64,000 bases of DNA from Beijerinckiaceae bacterium (GTDB lineage Bacteria > Pseudomonadota > Alphaproteobacteria > Rhizobiales > Beijerinckiaceae): contig JAPZTO010000008.1 in NCBI GenBank assembly GCA_027532775.1, positions 62,001 through 126,000 on the forward strand. Direction: 5' to 3'. Both the position numbers and the translations under genes were made by a program. This document shows, piece after piece, positions 38,113 through 45,616 of this stretch. The notes beneath the pieces were generated by a model. The model was not told where the DNA came from, searched no databases, and saw only the letters and a program-made list of their open reading frames with translations. Numbering within the stretch: the stretch's first letter is position 1; each line of letters begins with the position of its first letter.

Positions 38113-39306
38113 TCAGGCCTCCTCGACCGTCATCGTACCATCCGCCAGCAAGGCCTCGATTTCGTCCTCGCCGAGGCCGAGTTCGCGGCAGAGCGCTACC
38201 CCCTGCTCGCCTGCGCCCGGGATGTCGTGCCGGAGGCCCGGCCGCAACCCGTCGAATTCCAGCGGCAAGGCCGGCGCCCGGGCGGCACGGCCATCCGGCA
38301 GGGTGACGGGCACCATCGCGCCGGGATGGTTGAGATGGGGGTCGTCGAACATGTCATGCGGCTTGTTGATCGGCGCGAAGGGCAGGCCGATTCGCTCGCA
38401 TTCTGCGAGGATCTCCGCGCGTGACCGGCTGGCGAACAGCGTCCGCAAGCGGGGCATGAACTGGTCGCGTGCCAGCACGCGGTCGCGGTTGGTGGCGAGG
38501 GCGGGGTCGGCGAGCAGGTCCTCCAGCCCGAAAGCGGTGCAGAAGGCTGACCATTGCGTATCCGAGACAACGCCGACGAAAATCTGGCTGCCATCGGCCA
38601 CATCGAACACATCATAGACAGCCCAGGCCGCGAGCCGGTTCGGCATGGGCGCAGCCGGTTTGCCGGTGACGGCGAATTGCATCATGTGCGTCGACATCAG
38701 GTAGATGCAGTTCTCGAACAGGCCCGCCTTGACGGATTGGCCCCTGCCGGTGGCATGGCGCTCGTTGAGGGCAGCGAGGATGCCGATCGCGGCGAACATG
38801 CCGCCCATGATATCGTTGACCGACGCACCGGCGCGGAGCGGGCGACCGGGCGGGCCGGTCATGTAGGCGAGGCCGCCGAGCATCTGGACCACCTCGTCGA
38901 GAGCGGCGCGGTTTTCATAGGGGCCGGTCAGGAAGCCCTTGAGCGAGCAATGGATCAGCCGGGGGTTGTCGGCCTTCAGCGAATCGTATCCGAGGCCGAG
39001 CGCCTCAAGTGCACCGGGGCGGAAATTCTCGGTCATCACATCTGCGGTGGCGATCAGCCGGCGCACCAGAGCGAGGCCGCGCGGGGATTTCAGATCGAGC
39101 GCGATGGAGCGCTTGTTGCGGTTGAAGCTGACGAAGAAGCCCGCACCCGACCCGGCAAGGCGGCGGGTATTGTCGCCCGCGCCGGCCGGCTCGACCTTGA
39201 TCACATCCGCGCCGAGATCGGCCAGGACCAGCCCGCAGCTCGGCCCCATGACCATGTGGGAGAATTCGACGACGCGGATCCCGGCCAGCGGCGAGGGGGT
39301 GGTCAC
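38113..39306 (-). CDS. CaiB/BaiF family (class III) CoA-transferase
   Basis: This 397-aa protein starts at GTG 39306: LAGIRVVEFSHMVMGPSCGLVLADLGADVIKVEPAGAGDNTRRL is typical of class III CoA-transferases. The catalytic Asp is in GASVNDIMGGMFAA. It moves CoA between an acyl-CoA donor and a free carboxylic acid. The GTGA overlap with the HMG-CoA-lyase-like gene shows the two are co-translated. Transfer of CoA to a dicarboxylic or branched acid followed by lyase cleavage is the natural reading; the acid is unknown. Confidence 0.92.
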   Translation of the reverse strand: MTTPSPLAGIRVVEFSHMVMGPSCGLVLADLGADVIKVEPAGAGDNTRRLAGSGAGFFVSFNRNKRSIALDLKSPRGLALVRRLIATADVMTENFRPGALEALGLGYDSLKADNPRLIHCSLKGFLTGPYENRAALDEVVQMLGGLAYMTGPPGRPLRAGASVNDIMGGMFAAIGILAALNERHATGRGQSVKAGLFENCIYLMSTHMMQFAVTGKPAAPMPNRLAAWAVYDVFDVADGSQIFVGVVSDTQWSAFCTAFGLEDLLADPALATNRDRVLARDQFMPRLRTLFASRSRAEILAECERIGLPFAPINKPHDMFDDPHLNHPGAMVPVTLPDGRAARAPALPLEFDGLRPGLRHDIPGAGEQGVALCRELGLGEDEIEALLADGTMTVEEA

Positions 39307-40241
39307 GCGCGATCTCCGGCATAAAGGAAGCCCTTCGGCAGGCCGGCCTCGGCGACATGGCCGTAGAGCGGTTCGCCCGGCAGGGCCTCGGCGAGGATGG
39401 CGCGCGCCCCGACAAGGCGGTCGATGTCGATGCCGGTGGTCAGGCCCGAGGCTTCCAGCATGAAGACGAGATCCTCCGTCACGATATTGCCCGTCGCGCC
39501 CGGGGCATAGGGACAGCCGCCAAGGCCGGCCAGCGAGGAATCGAAGGTGGTGACGCCCGCCTCCAGAGCCGCGACGACATTGGCGAGGCCCTGGCCGCGC
39601 GTGTTGTGGAGATGCGCGCCGCCGGCCTTCGCGCCGAGTTCGCTGCGGAGCCGGGTGAACAGGCGCTTGACCTGCGCCGGATTGCCCATGCCGGTCGTGT
39701 CGGACAGGCCCACGGAATCCGCGCCCGCTTCCGCCGCCAGCACGGCCAGCCGGATCACGCGGTCTTCCGCGACCGGGCCCTCGATCGTGCAGCCGAACGC
39801 CGTCGACAGCCCGACCTCGACGCCGCGATCCGCCGCATCCGGCAGGCTGTTCCGCAGCGCAGTGACCGCCCGGACCTCGGCGATGGCCTCCTCCGACGAG
39901 CGGTTGATGTTCTGACGGGAATGCGAATCCGACACCGAGACCGGCATCGAGACGCGATGCGCACCGGCAGCAAAGGCGCGCTCCGCGCCGACAAGATTCG
40001 GAACGAGTGCAATCACCGACAGGCCGGGCAAGGTGATCGCATCGGCGACAATTTCGGCCGTATCGGCCATCTGCGGCAGGCGCTTCGGATTGACGAAAGA
40101 GCCGACCTCGATCTCGCGCAGGCCGGCGGCGGCGAGGGCGCGGATCCAGCGTTGCTTCGCCCCGGTCGGCAGGGTGCGGGCGATACTCTGGAGCCCGTCG
40201 CGCGGGCCGACCTCGCTGATGATGATCTCGGGTTGGGTCAT
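39303..40241 (-). CDS. Hydroxymethylglutaryl-CoA lyase family protein
   Basis: From ATG 40241 (MTQPEIIISEVGPRDGLQSIARTLPTGAKQRWIRALAAAG) it encodes 312 aa. The track start at 40292 lies in the operator region. HMGL features are EVGPRDGLQ, SVSDSHSRQNINRSSEEA, GLSDTTGMGNP, HLHNTRGQGLANVVAALEAG (metal ligand HxH) and GLGGCPYAPGATGNIVTEDL (catalytic Cys). It cleaves 3-hydroxy-3-methylglutaryl-CoA or a similar 3-hydroxyacyl-CoA such as citramalyl-CoA. It is paired with a CoA-transferase under an IclR regulator; leucine-pathway partners are absent, which favours a different substrate. Confidence 0.92.
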   Translation of the reverse strand: MTQPEIIISEVGPRDGLQSIARTLPTGAKQRWIRALAAAGLREIEVGSFVNPKRLPQMADTAEIVADAITLPGLSVIALVPNLVGAERAFAAGAHRVSMPVSVSDSHSRQNINRSSEEAIAEVRAVTALRNSLPDAADRGVEVGLSTAFGCTIEGPVAEDRVIRLAVLAAEAGADSVGLSDTTGMGNPAQVKRLFTRLRSELGAKAGGAHLHNTRGQGLANVVAALEAGVTTFDSSLAGLGGCPYAPGATGNIVTEDLVFMLEASGLTTGIDIDRLVGARAILAEALPGEPLYGHVAEAGLPKGFLYAGDRA

Positions 40242-40255
40242 CAAAATTCCGCTAG

Positions 40256-40273
40256 ACAGAATTATTATTCTGT
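40256..40273. promoter_or_regulatory. Perfect dyad operator between HMGL-like gene and iclR
   Basis: ACAGAAT-TATT-ATTCTGT has perfect 7-bp arms and a 4-bp spacer. It lies 14 bp upstream of the lyase start and 51 bp upstream of iclR. It is the expected place and size for an IclR-family operator controlling the divergent genes. Confidence 0.65.
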
Positions 40274-40324
40274 TTTTAGAAAATACCATCATCAGCCTGC
40301 CGTCAAGGGCAGCGAGGGGGGATC

Positions 40325-41047
40325 ATGGCCGGGAGACCGCCCAAGCGGTGCAAGGGGGAAGGCTCGGAACTGCCGCGCGTCGAGGCGGTGGAGCGTGCGC
40401 TGGCACTGCTCGCCTGTTTCGGCGAGGGGCGCACGCATCTTGCCCTCAAGGAACTGGCCGAGGCGGCGGGGCAATATCCCAGCACCGTGCTCCGGCTGTC
40501 CGGCTCGCTGGAACGGTTCGGCTATCTCCGCCGCGAAGCGGACGGACGGTTCCGGCTCGGCCCGGCCGTGCTGCCACTGGCGCGGGTCTACCGGCTCGGC
40601 TTTCCGCTTGAAGGGATCATCCGCCCGGCTTTGCAGGACCTCTCACGCGAATCCGGCGAGACGGCCGCCTTCTATATCCGCGAGGGCGAGGCGCGGCTCT
40701 GCCTCTACCGCGTCAATGGCCCGCGGCCGCTGCGCTCCCATCTCGAGGAGGGCAGCCTTTTGCCGCTCGTCATCGGTGCGAGCGGCCATGTGCTCTCGGT
40801 CTGGTCCGGTGCCGGCCATCCGCGTGAGGCGGAAATCCGCGCGGCCGGCCATGCTGTTTCGCGCGGTGAGCGCGATCCGGACAGCGCGGCGGTTGCGGCA
40901 CCGGTTTTCGGCGCGGATGGCGCGCTGCTCGGCGCGCTCGGCCTTTCCGGGCCGATCACCCGGTTTGGTGCCGGCGAGGTGCCACGCCTCGCCGGGCTCG
41001 TGCAGGCCATGGCGGCGCGGCTGAGCGCGGCGGTTCAGGCGGGTTGA
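40325..41047 (+). CDS. IclR-family transcriptional regulator
   Basis: This 240-aa protein has an N-terminal winged helix (VERALALLACFGEGRTHLALKELAEAAGQYPSTVLRLSGSLERFGYLRREADGRFRLGP) and a C-terminal IclR effector domain (DLSRESGETAAFYIREGEARLCLYRV, APVFGADGALLGALGLSGPITRF). It is divergent from the lyase/CoA-transferase pair with a perfect dyad between them. It should control that pair in response to the organic acid or its CoA ester. Confidence 0.92.
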   Translation: MAGRPPKRCKGEGSELPRVEAVERALALLACFGEGRTHLALKELAEAAGQYPSTVLRLSGSLERFGYLRREADGRFRLGPAVLPLARVYRLGFPLEGIIRPALQDLSRESGETAAFYIREGEARLCLYRVNGPRPLRSHLEEGSLLPLVIGASGHVLSVWSGAGHPREAEIRAAGHAVSRGERDPDSAAVAAPVFGADGALLGALGLSGPITRFGAGEVPRLAGLVQAMAARLSAAVQAG

Positions 41048-41054
41048 AGGCCTG

Positions 41055-42437
41055 TCAGCCGCCCGCCTCGCGCGGGGCCATGCCCAGCCTGGCCATCCGG
41101 TCGCTGAGGGTGCGGCGGGGCAGGCCCAGCCGCTCCGCTGCGGCGGAGACGGTACCGCCGGTTTCCGCCAGAGCAGCGCGGATGAGCATGCGCTCGTAAT
41201 CTTCCAGCCGCGGGATCAGGCCCGCCTCGCTGCCCGCAGGTGCATCCGCGCCGAGAAGCAGGCGCGCCAGCCCGCCCTGCGGTTCGACAAGCCCATAGGC
41301 GAAGCGTTCGGCGACGGCCTTCAATTCGCGCACATTGCCGGGCCAGGCATGGGACAGGATCGCCTCGCGATCGACAAGAGCGAGTTGCGGCACAGGCAGG
41401 TTCTGGCTGCGGGCCGCCCGGCTGGAAAAAAGCTCGAAGAGCAGCAGCGCGTCCTGATCACGCAACCGCAGCGGCGGCAGGTGCAGTTCCGCGCCATTCA
41501 GGCGGTAGAACAGGTCCGCCCGGAATCGCCCGTCCTCGCTGGCCTTGCGCAGATCCGCCTTGGTGGCAGCGATGACCCTGAGGTCGAGCGGGCGCGGCTT
41601 GTTGGAGCCGAGGCGCTCGACCTGCCTTTCCTGCAGGACGCGCAACACCTTGACCTGGAGCGCCAGCGGCATGCTCTCGATCTCGTCGAGGAAAATGGTG
41701 CCGCCCTGCGCCGCCTCGAACTTGCCGGCCCGCGCGGCCCGCGCGCCGGTAAAGGCGCCGTCCTCGTGGCCGAACAGCTCGCTTTCGGCGAGATCGGCGG
41801 GGATTGCGGCGCAGTTCAGCGCCACGAAGGGTCTACTCGCCCGGGGGCTTGCGGCATGCAGCGCCTCGGCGAGAACATCCTTGCCGGTGCCGGTCTCGCC
41901 GGCGACCAGCACATCCACCGGCAGTCCGGCCAGTTTCAACGCCTGCCGCCTGACCTGCTCCATCGCCCGCGAAGGGCCAAGCAGCCGGGCCTCGATCGGG
42001 CTCGCACCTGCCGCGTCGCTGCGCAGGGCGGCGAGTTCGGCCCGCAGCCGGCGGAACGCAAGGCCGCGCGCGATGATCGCGGCGAGATGATCCGGATCAT
42101 AGGGCTTCGTCACGAAATCATGCGCCCCGCCCTGCATGGCGGCGACAGCCATCGGCACGTCGCCATGGCCGGTCACGAGCACAACCGGAAGATCGGGATC
42201 GACGGCGCGGATCCGGGCCAGCAGATCGAGACCGGACAGGCCGGGCATTCGGATATCCGACAGCACCAGTTCCGGTGATGCCTGCGGGAGTTGGGCCAAA
42301 GCCGTGGCGCCATCCTCCGCCTCGATGACATGATGCCCGGCAATGCCGAGCCATTCGACGAGGGCGCGCCGGACCATGCGGTCATCCTCGACGACGAGAA
42401 TGCGGCCGGGCTCCGGCGGGGCGGGGTTCTGGCTCAT
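41055..42437 (-). CDS. Sigma54-dependent response regulator, DctD type
   Basis: This is 460 aa. The receiver domain (ILVVEDDRMVRRALVEWLG; phospho-acceptor Asp in LVLSDIRMPGLSG; Lys in FVTKPYDP) is followed by an AAA+ domain with Walker A AGETGTGKDVLAEAL, the sigma54-contact loop HEDGAFTGA and Walker B GGTIFLDEIES. A Fis-type helix-turn-helix ends it (VSAAAERLGLPRRTLSDRMARLG). The start overlaps the sensor kinase stop as ATGA. It should activate a sigma54 promoter; one lies before the binding-protein gene upstream in the same cluster. Confidence 0.94.
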   Translation of the reverse strand: MSQNPAPPEPGRILVVEDDRMVRRALVEWLGIAGHHVIEAEDGATALAQLPQASPELVLSDIRMPGLSGLDLLARIRAVDPDLPVVLVTGHGDVPMAVAAMQGGAHDFVTKPYDPDHLAAIIARGLAFRRLRAELAALRSDAAGASPIEARLLGPSRAMEQVRRQALKLAGLPVDVLVAGETGTGKDVLAEALHAASPRASRPFVALNCAAIPADLAESELFGHEDGAFTGARAARAGKFEAAQGGTIFLDEIESMPLALQVKVLRVLQERQVERLGSNKPRPLDLRVIAATKADLRKASEDGRFRADLFYRLNGAELHLPPLRLRDQDALLLFELFSSRAARSQNLPVPQLALVDREAILSHAWPGNVRELKAVAERFAYGLVEPQGGLARLLLGADAPAGSEAGLIPRLEDYERMLIRAALAETGGTVSAAAERLGLPRRTLSDRMARLGMAPREAGG

Positions 42438-44215
42438 CGGGCGTCACCTTCCCTGGTCGCGAGGGGCAGTCGCAATTCGGCCGAAACGCCGCCCGCAACG
42501 CGCGGGGCAAGGCCCAGGCGGCCGCCATGCTCCGCCATGATGCCCCGCGAGATCGACAAGCCAAGGCCGAGGCCACGCCCGGTGGCCTTGGTGGAGAAGA
42601 ACGGCTCGAATACCCGGTCCGGGGGCAGGTCACCGAGGCCGGTGCCCTCATCCTCGACAAGCAGGCAGGCCTCGTTCCCCTCGATGGCCAGAGTGACATC
42701 GATCCGCCGCGTGCGCGGTTCGAGCCGTGCGGCTTCCTCGCTGGCATCGATCGCATTGGCCAGCAGGTTCACAATCACCTGTTCGAGGCGGTTGGGCCTT
42801 GCCTCCACAACCACCGGTTCTGCCGGAAGATGCCGCGCCAGCGTGATGTCCTGCGCCTTGAGACGATGCTCGATCAGCGAGACCGCGCCATGGACCAGAT
42901 CCTGCAGGCCGACCCGCCGTGGCGCTTCCTTGTCCGGCCGGGCGAAATTCCGCAGTTGGGCGCCAAGTTTCTCGACCCGGTCGGCGATGGCGGCGAGGCC
43001 TTCGGCGGTCCCCAGCGCCTTGGCCTTGTCACCGGTGCCGATGAAATGGGCGAGGCTGGCCAGCGAGACGCGCATCGCCGCCAAAGGCTGCGCCATTTCA
43101 TGGGCGATGCCCGCGAGGCCCTGCCCGAGACCGGCCAGCTTGGCGCTCTGGACCAGCCCGTCCTGCGCCGCGCGGAGGGCGAGGGTGCGTTCCTCCACCC
43201 GCCGTTCCAGTTCGGCATGGGCACGCTCCCGCGCTTGGGCATGGGCCCGGCGCTGGGCGAGGACAGTGCTGGCGAGGAAGGCGACGAGACCGAGGACCAG
43301 CACCGAGAAGGCGGCGAGCGAGGCCATTTCACTGGCCCGCGTCACAGGGGCCAGCAGCATCAGCCGCCAGCCATGACCGGGGAGGGGGTGGGCCAGTTCG
43401 AACAGGGTCTCGGCCTGCCCGGGCGCCGGCTCGAGCGTGGTGAGGGCCAGCCCGAAGCGGATGCTGCTGCCCTGCGTCAAGGGCGGGCCGATCTGCGGCG
43501 GCGAGCCGTATTTCCGCGTCTCCTCGAGATAGCGCAGGGCTTCCGGCGTCAGTGGCGCCAGCGGGTGGTAAAGCCATGCCGGGTCGGTGGCGAGGAAGAC
43601 GACGCCCTGCTCGTCGACAAGCGCGACCTTCTCCGCGGTGCGGCGCCATTCCGCTTCCAGCGGCGCGAGATCGACCTTGACCACCGCCACGCCGAGCGGG
43701 CCCTGCGGCCCGTCAATCCGCGAGGCAAGGAAATAGCCGGGCTTCCCGGTTGTCGCGCCCACGGCATAGTAGCGGCCGGAGCCGGCTTCTATGGCGGCGC
43801 GGTAATAGGGCCGGAAGGCGTAGTTCTGCCCGACGAAGGAGGTGGGTTCGCCGGCATTGCTGGCGGCGAGGGTCAGCCCGTCCGCATTCATCACGAAGAG
43901 GACGTCGGCGCCGGCAGAACGGGCAATGCGCAGGAGATGGGCATCCGCTTCTGCAGCCCGGGCCGCATCCGGCGCTTCGAGCAGGGCCTTTACGGGCTCC
44001 GTCAGGGCCATGAATTCCGGCAGGTAGCGGAAGCGTTCCACCGCAGCGTCGAGCGAGGTTTCGTACAGGGTCAGCCGGTCACGCGCCGTGTCGACAATGG
44101 CCCGTCCCGTCCAGAGCCAGGCCCAGAGCGAGGCGCTGGTGGCCAGAAGCAGGATGACACCCGCCATCAGGGCGGATGTCATCGCGGCTCTCATGGGTCT
44201 TGGTGCTGGCTGCAC
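42434..44215 (-). CDS. Sensor histidine kinase, DctB type
   Basis: This is 593 aa. Two membrane helices (VILLLATSASLWAWLW; near residue 300 MASLAAFSVLVLGLVAFLAST) flank a periplasmic dCache/PAS-like sensor with GQNYAFRPYYRAAIEAGSGRYYAVGATTGKPGYFLASRI, typical of C4-dicarboxylate sensors. The H-box is GIAHEMAQPLAAMRVSL, with N-box VNLLANAIDA and G-boxes VEDEGTGLGD and GRGLGLGLSISRGIM. Start GTG 44215 or ATG 44194. It phosphorylates the coupled DctD-type regulator in response to a periplasmic organic acid. Confidence 0.93.
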   Translation of the reverse strand: MQPAPRPMRAAMTSALMAGVILLLATSASLWAWLWTGRAIVDTARDRLTLYETSLDAAVERFRYLPEFMALTEPVKALLEAPDAARAAEADAHLLRIARSAGADVLFVMNADGLTLAASNAGEPTSFVGQNYAFRPYYRAAIEAGSGRYYAVGATTGKPGYFLASRIDGPQGPLGVAVVKVDLAPLEAEWRRTAEKVALVDEQGVVFLATDPAWLYHPLAPLTPEALRYLEETRKYGSPPQIGPPLTQGSSIRFGLALTTLEPAPGQAETLFELAHPLPGHGWRLMLLAPVTRASEMASLAAFSVLVLGLVAFLASTVLAQRRAHAQARERAHAELERRVEERTLALRAAQDGLVQSAKLAGLGQGLAGIAHEMAQPLAAMRVSLASLAHFIGTGDKAKALGTAEGLAAIADRVEKLGAQLRNFARPDKEAPRRVGLQDLVHGAVSLIEHRLKAQDITLARHLPAEPVVVEARPNRLEQVIVNLLANAIDASEEAARLEPRTRRIDVTLAIEGNEACLLVEDEGTGLGDLPPDRVFEPFFSTKATGRGLGLGLSISRGIMAEHGGRLGLAPRVAGGVSAELRLPLATREGDAR

Positions 44216-44264
44216 GATCCGTCATCCCGGGGCAGCCGGAGGGCCGCCCGGGCCGACATTACCC

Positions 44265-45275
44265 TCAGTTGATCTTGATACCAGAGGACTTGATGGTGGT
44301 TGTCCACTTGGCAAATTCCTCGGCCGTGAAGCGCTTCAGGCCTTCCGGGGTCATCCGGTCACCCGAGGGGCGCTCGGAGACCAGCTGTTCCAGCCGCTGG
44401 TTGATCAGATCGGAACGCCCGGCCTGGTCAAGCGCGTCGGTCAGCGCCTTGATGACCGGGGCCGGGGTGCCCTTCGGCGCATAGATCGCGGTCGAGGCGT
44501 TGACGATCAGCCCTTCGAGGCCGGCTTCCTTGGTGGTCGGGACATCCGGGAACGCCTTCGAGCGGGCATCCTGCGCGATGGCGAGCGCCCGGACGGTCTC
44601 GGCCTTGAGTTGCTGGCCGACATTCAGCCCCTGGTCGCACATCATGTCGACCTTGCCGGAGATCAGGTCATTGAGCGCCGGGCCCGTGCCGCGATAGGGA
44701 ATGTGCAGCATGTCGATGCCGGCCTTCAGCTTCAGCAATTCGCAGGCGAGATGCGTGGCCGAGCCCGAGCCGGCCGAGGCGAAGCTGATCTTGCCCGGAT
44801 TGGCCTTGCCGTATTCAAGGAATTCCTTGAGCGTCTTCGCCGGGAAATCCTTGCGGACGACAATGTAGATCGCTGCTTCGGCCAGCGAGGCGACGGGCTC
44901 GAAATCCGAGACCGGGCTGTAGGTCGCGCCGGCATAGAGGGCCGGGCCGGCCACGTGCGGCGCCACGTTATGGACAAGGAACGTATAGCCATCCGGCGCG
45001 GCCTTGACGGCGCGGTTGGTGCCCGTCACGCCGCCGGCGCCGACGACATTCTCGACGAGGAAAGGCTGGCCGAAGGCCTTGGAAAGCTGTTCGCCATAAA
45101 GCCGGGCGATGGTGTCGGTCGGACCACCCGCCGCAAAAGGCACGATCAGCGAGACCGGCTTGGACGGGTAGGCCTGTGCCCATGCGGCCGTGGCCGGCAG
45201 CAGCGCGAGGATGGAGGTGGCAAGGACGGATTTGGCAAGGATGGATTTGGCAAGAAGGCGGATCGGCTTGAACAT
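44265..45275 (-). CDS. Tripartite tricarboxylate transporter substrate-binding protein (Bug family)
   Basis: From ATG 45275 (GAGGGA at proper spacing) it encodes 336 aa; an ATG two codons earlier is possible. A signal peptide ends at ATAAWAQ. Bug family features are YPSKPVSLIVPFAAGGPTDTIARLYGEQLSKAFGQPFLVENVVGAGGVTG, SGSATHLACELLK and HIPYRGTGPALNDLISGKVDMMCDQ. It binds a carboxylate in the periplasm. The TctA/TctB membrane partners are not in the window. It may deliver ligand to a transporter elsewhere or act as a signal receptor for the adjacent DctB-type kinase. Confidence 0.93.
   Translation of the reverse strand: MFKPIRLLAKSILAKSVLATSILALLPATAAWAQAYPSKPVSLIVPFAAGGPTDTIARLYGEQLSKAFGQPFLVENVVGAGGVTGTNRAVKAAPDGYTFLVHNVAPHVAGPALYAGATYSPVSDFEPVASLAEAAIYIVVRKDFPAKTLKEFLEYGKANPGKISFASAGSGSATHLACELLKLKAGIDMLHIPYRGTGPALNDLISGKVDMMCDQGLNVGQQLKAETVRALAIAQDARSKAFPDVPTTKEAGLEGLIVNASTAIYAPKGTPAPVIKALTDALDQAGRSDLINQRLEQLVSERPSGDRMTPEGLKRFTAEEFAKWTTTIKSSGIKIN
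45208..45252 (-). repeat. Three 15-bp tandem repeats inside the Bug signal peptide
   Basis: The units AGGATGGAGGTGGCA, AGGACGGATTTGGCA and AGGATGGATTTGGCA run head to tail in the codons for the hydrophobic core LAKSILAKSVLATSI. The repeat is in frame (5 residues per unit), so copy-number change would lengthen or shorten the signal peptide without frameshift. Confidence 0.7.
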
Positions 45276-45333
45276 GGTCATCTCCCTCGATGGATGCGCG
45301 TTCTCGGGGCGGCGCATTTCCACCGGGGGGACC

Positions 45334-45349
45334 AGCACGCATCATGCCA
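45334..45349 (-). promoter_or_regulatory. Sigma54 (-24/-12) promoter of the Bug gene
   Basis: On the minus strand TGGCATG-ATGC-GTGCT matches the sigma54 consensus TGGCACG-N4-TTGCW at all but two positions, with exact GG-N10-GC spacing. Transcription would start about 48 bases before the Bug ATG. The 341 bases between the Bug and oxidoreductase starts otherwise hold only this, an inverted repeat and the opposing promoter. Confidence 0.65.
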
Positions 45350-45377
45350 GAAGCAGGTCTTCCGGATAATCCAGATA

Positions 45378-45390
45378 TAACAGCATGTTA
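45378..45390. promoter_or_regulatory. Inverted repeat TAACA-GCA-TGTTA, possible activator site
   Basis: Perfect 5-bp arms lie about 60 bp upstream of the predicted sigma54 transcription start of the Bug gene. It is a candidate enhancer for the DctD-type regulator, though closer to the promoter than most. Confidence 0.35.
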
Positions 45391-45499
45391 GAGATGGGTG
45401 ATCTTTCCGGTTCCGGCGGGATCCCGCCGGAGGAGGCCGGCGAGGTGGCGGAAACCCGCCGGATCGGCGGCGCCATGGTCGCAGCCCGGACCGGCCGGA

Positions 45500-45527
45500 T
45501 TGCCTCGTCTTCCGCAGCGTGCATAAT
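45500..45527 (+). promoter_or_regulatory. Possible sigma70 promoter of the stand-alone oxidoreductase
   Basis: TTGCCT (45500-45505), a 16-bp spacer and CATAAT (45522-45527). Transcription would begin near 45534, at or just before the track's ATG at 45536. This argues for a later start codon unless the mRNA is leaderless. Confidence 0.4.
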
Positions 45528-45616
45528 GTATTCAGATGGCTGGCGGTGCGCGTCGTTCCGCGCGCGGCCGGTCTGTCGCCCTTCGGTTTTCCCTCCCCGC
45601 ATGGACGAGTTCTCCC

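Noticed and set aside
45536-45616. N-terminal extension of the old-yellow-enzyme gene
   Set aside because: 27 basic residues do not match the family and the ATG coincides with the predicted transcription start. Kept only as an alternative.
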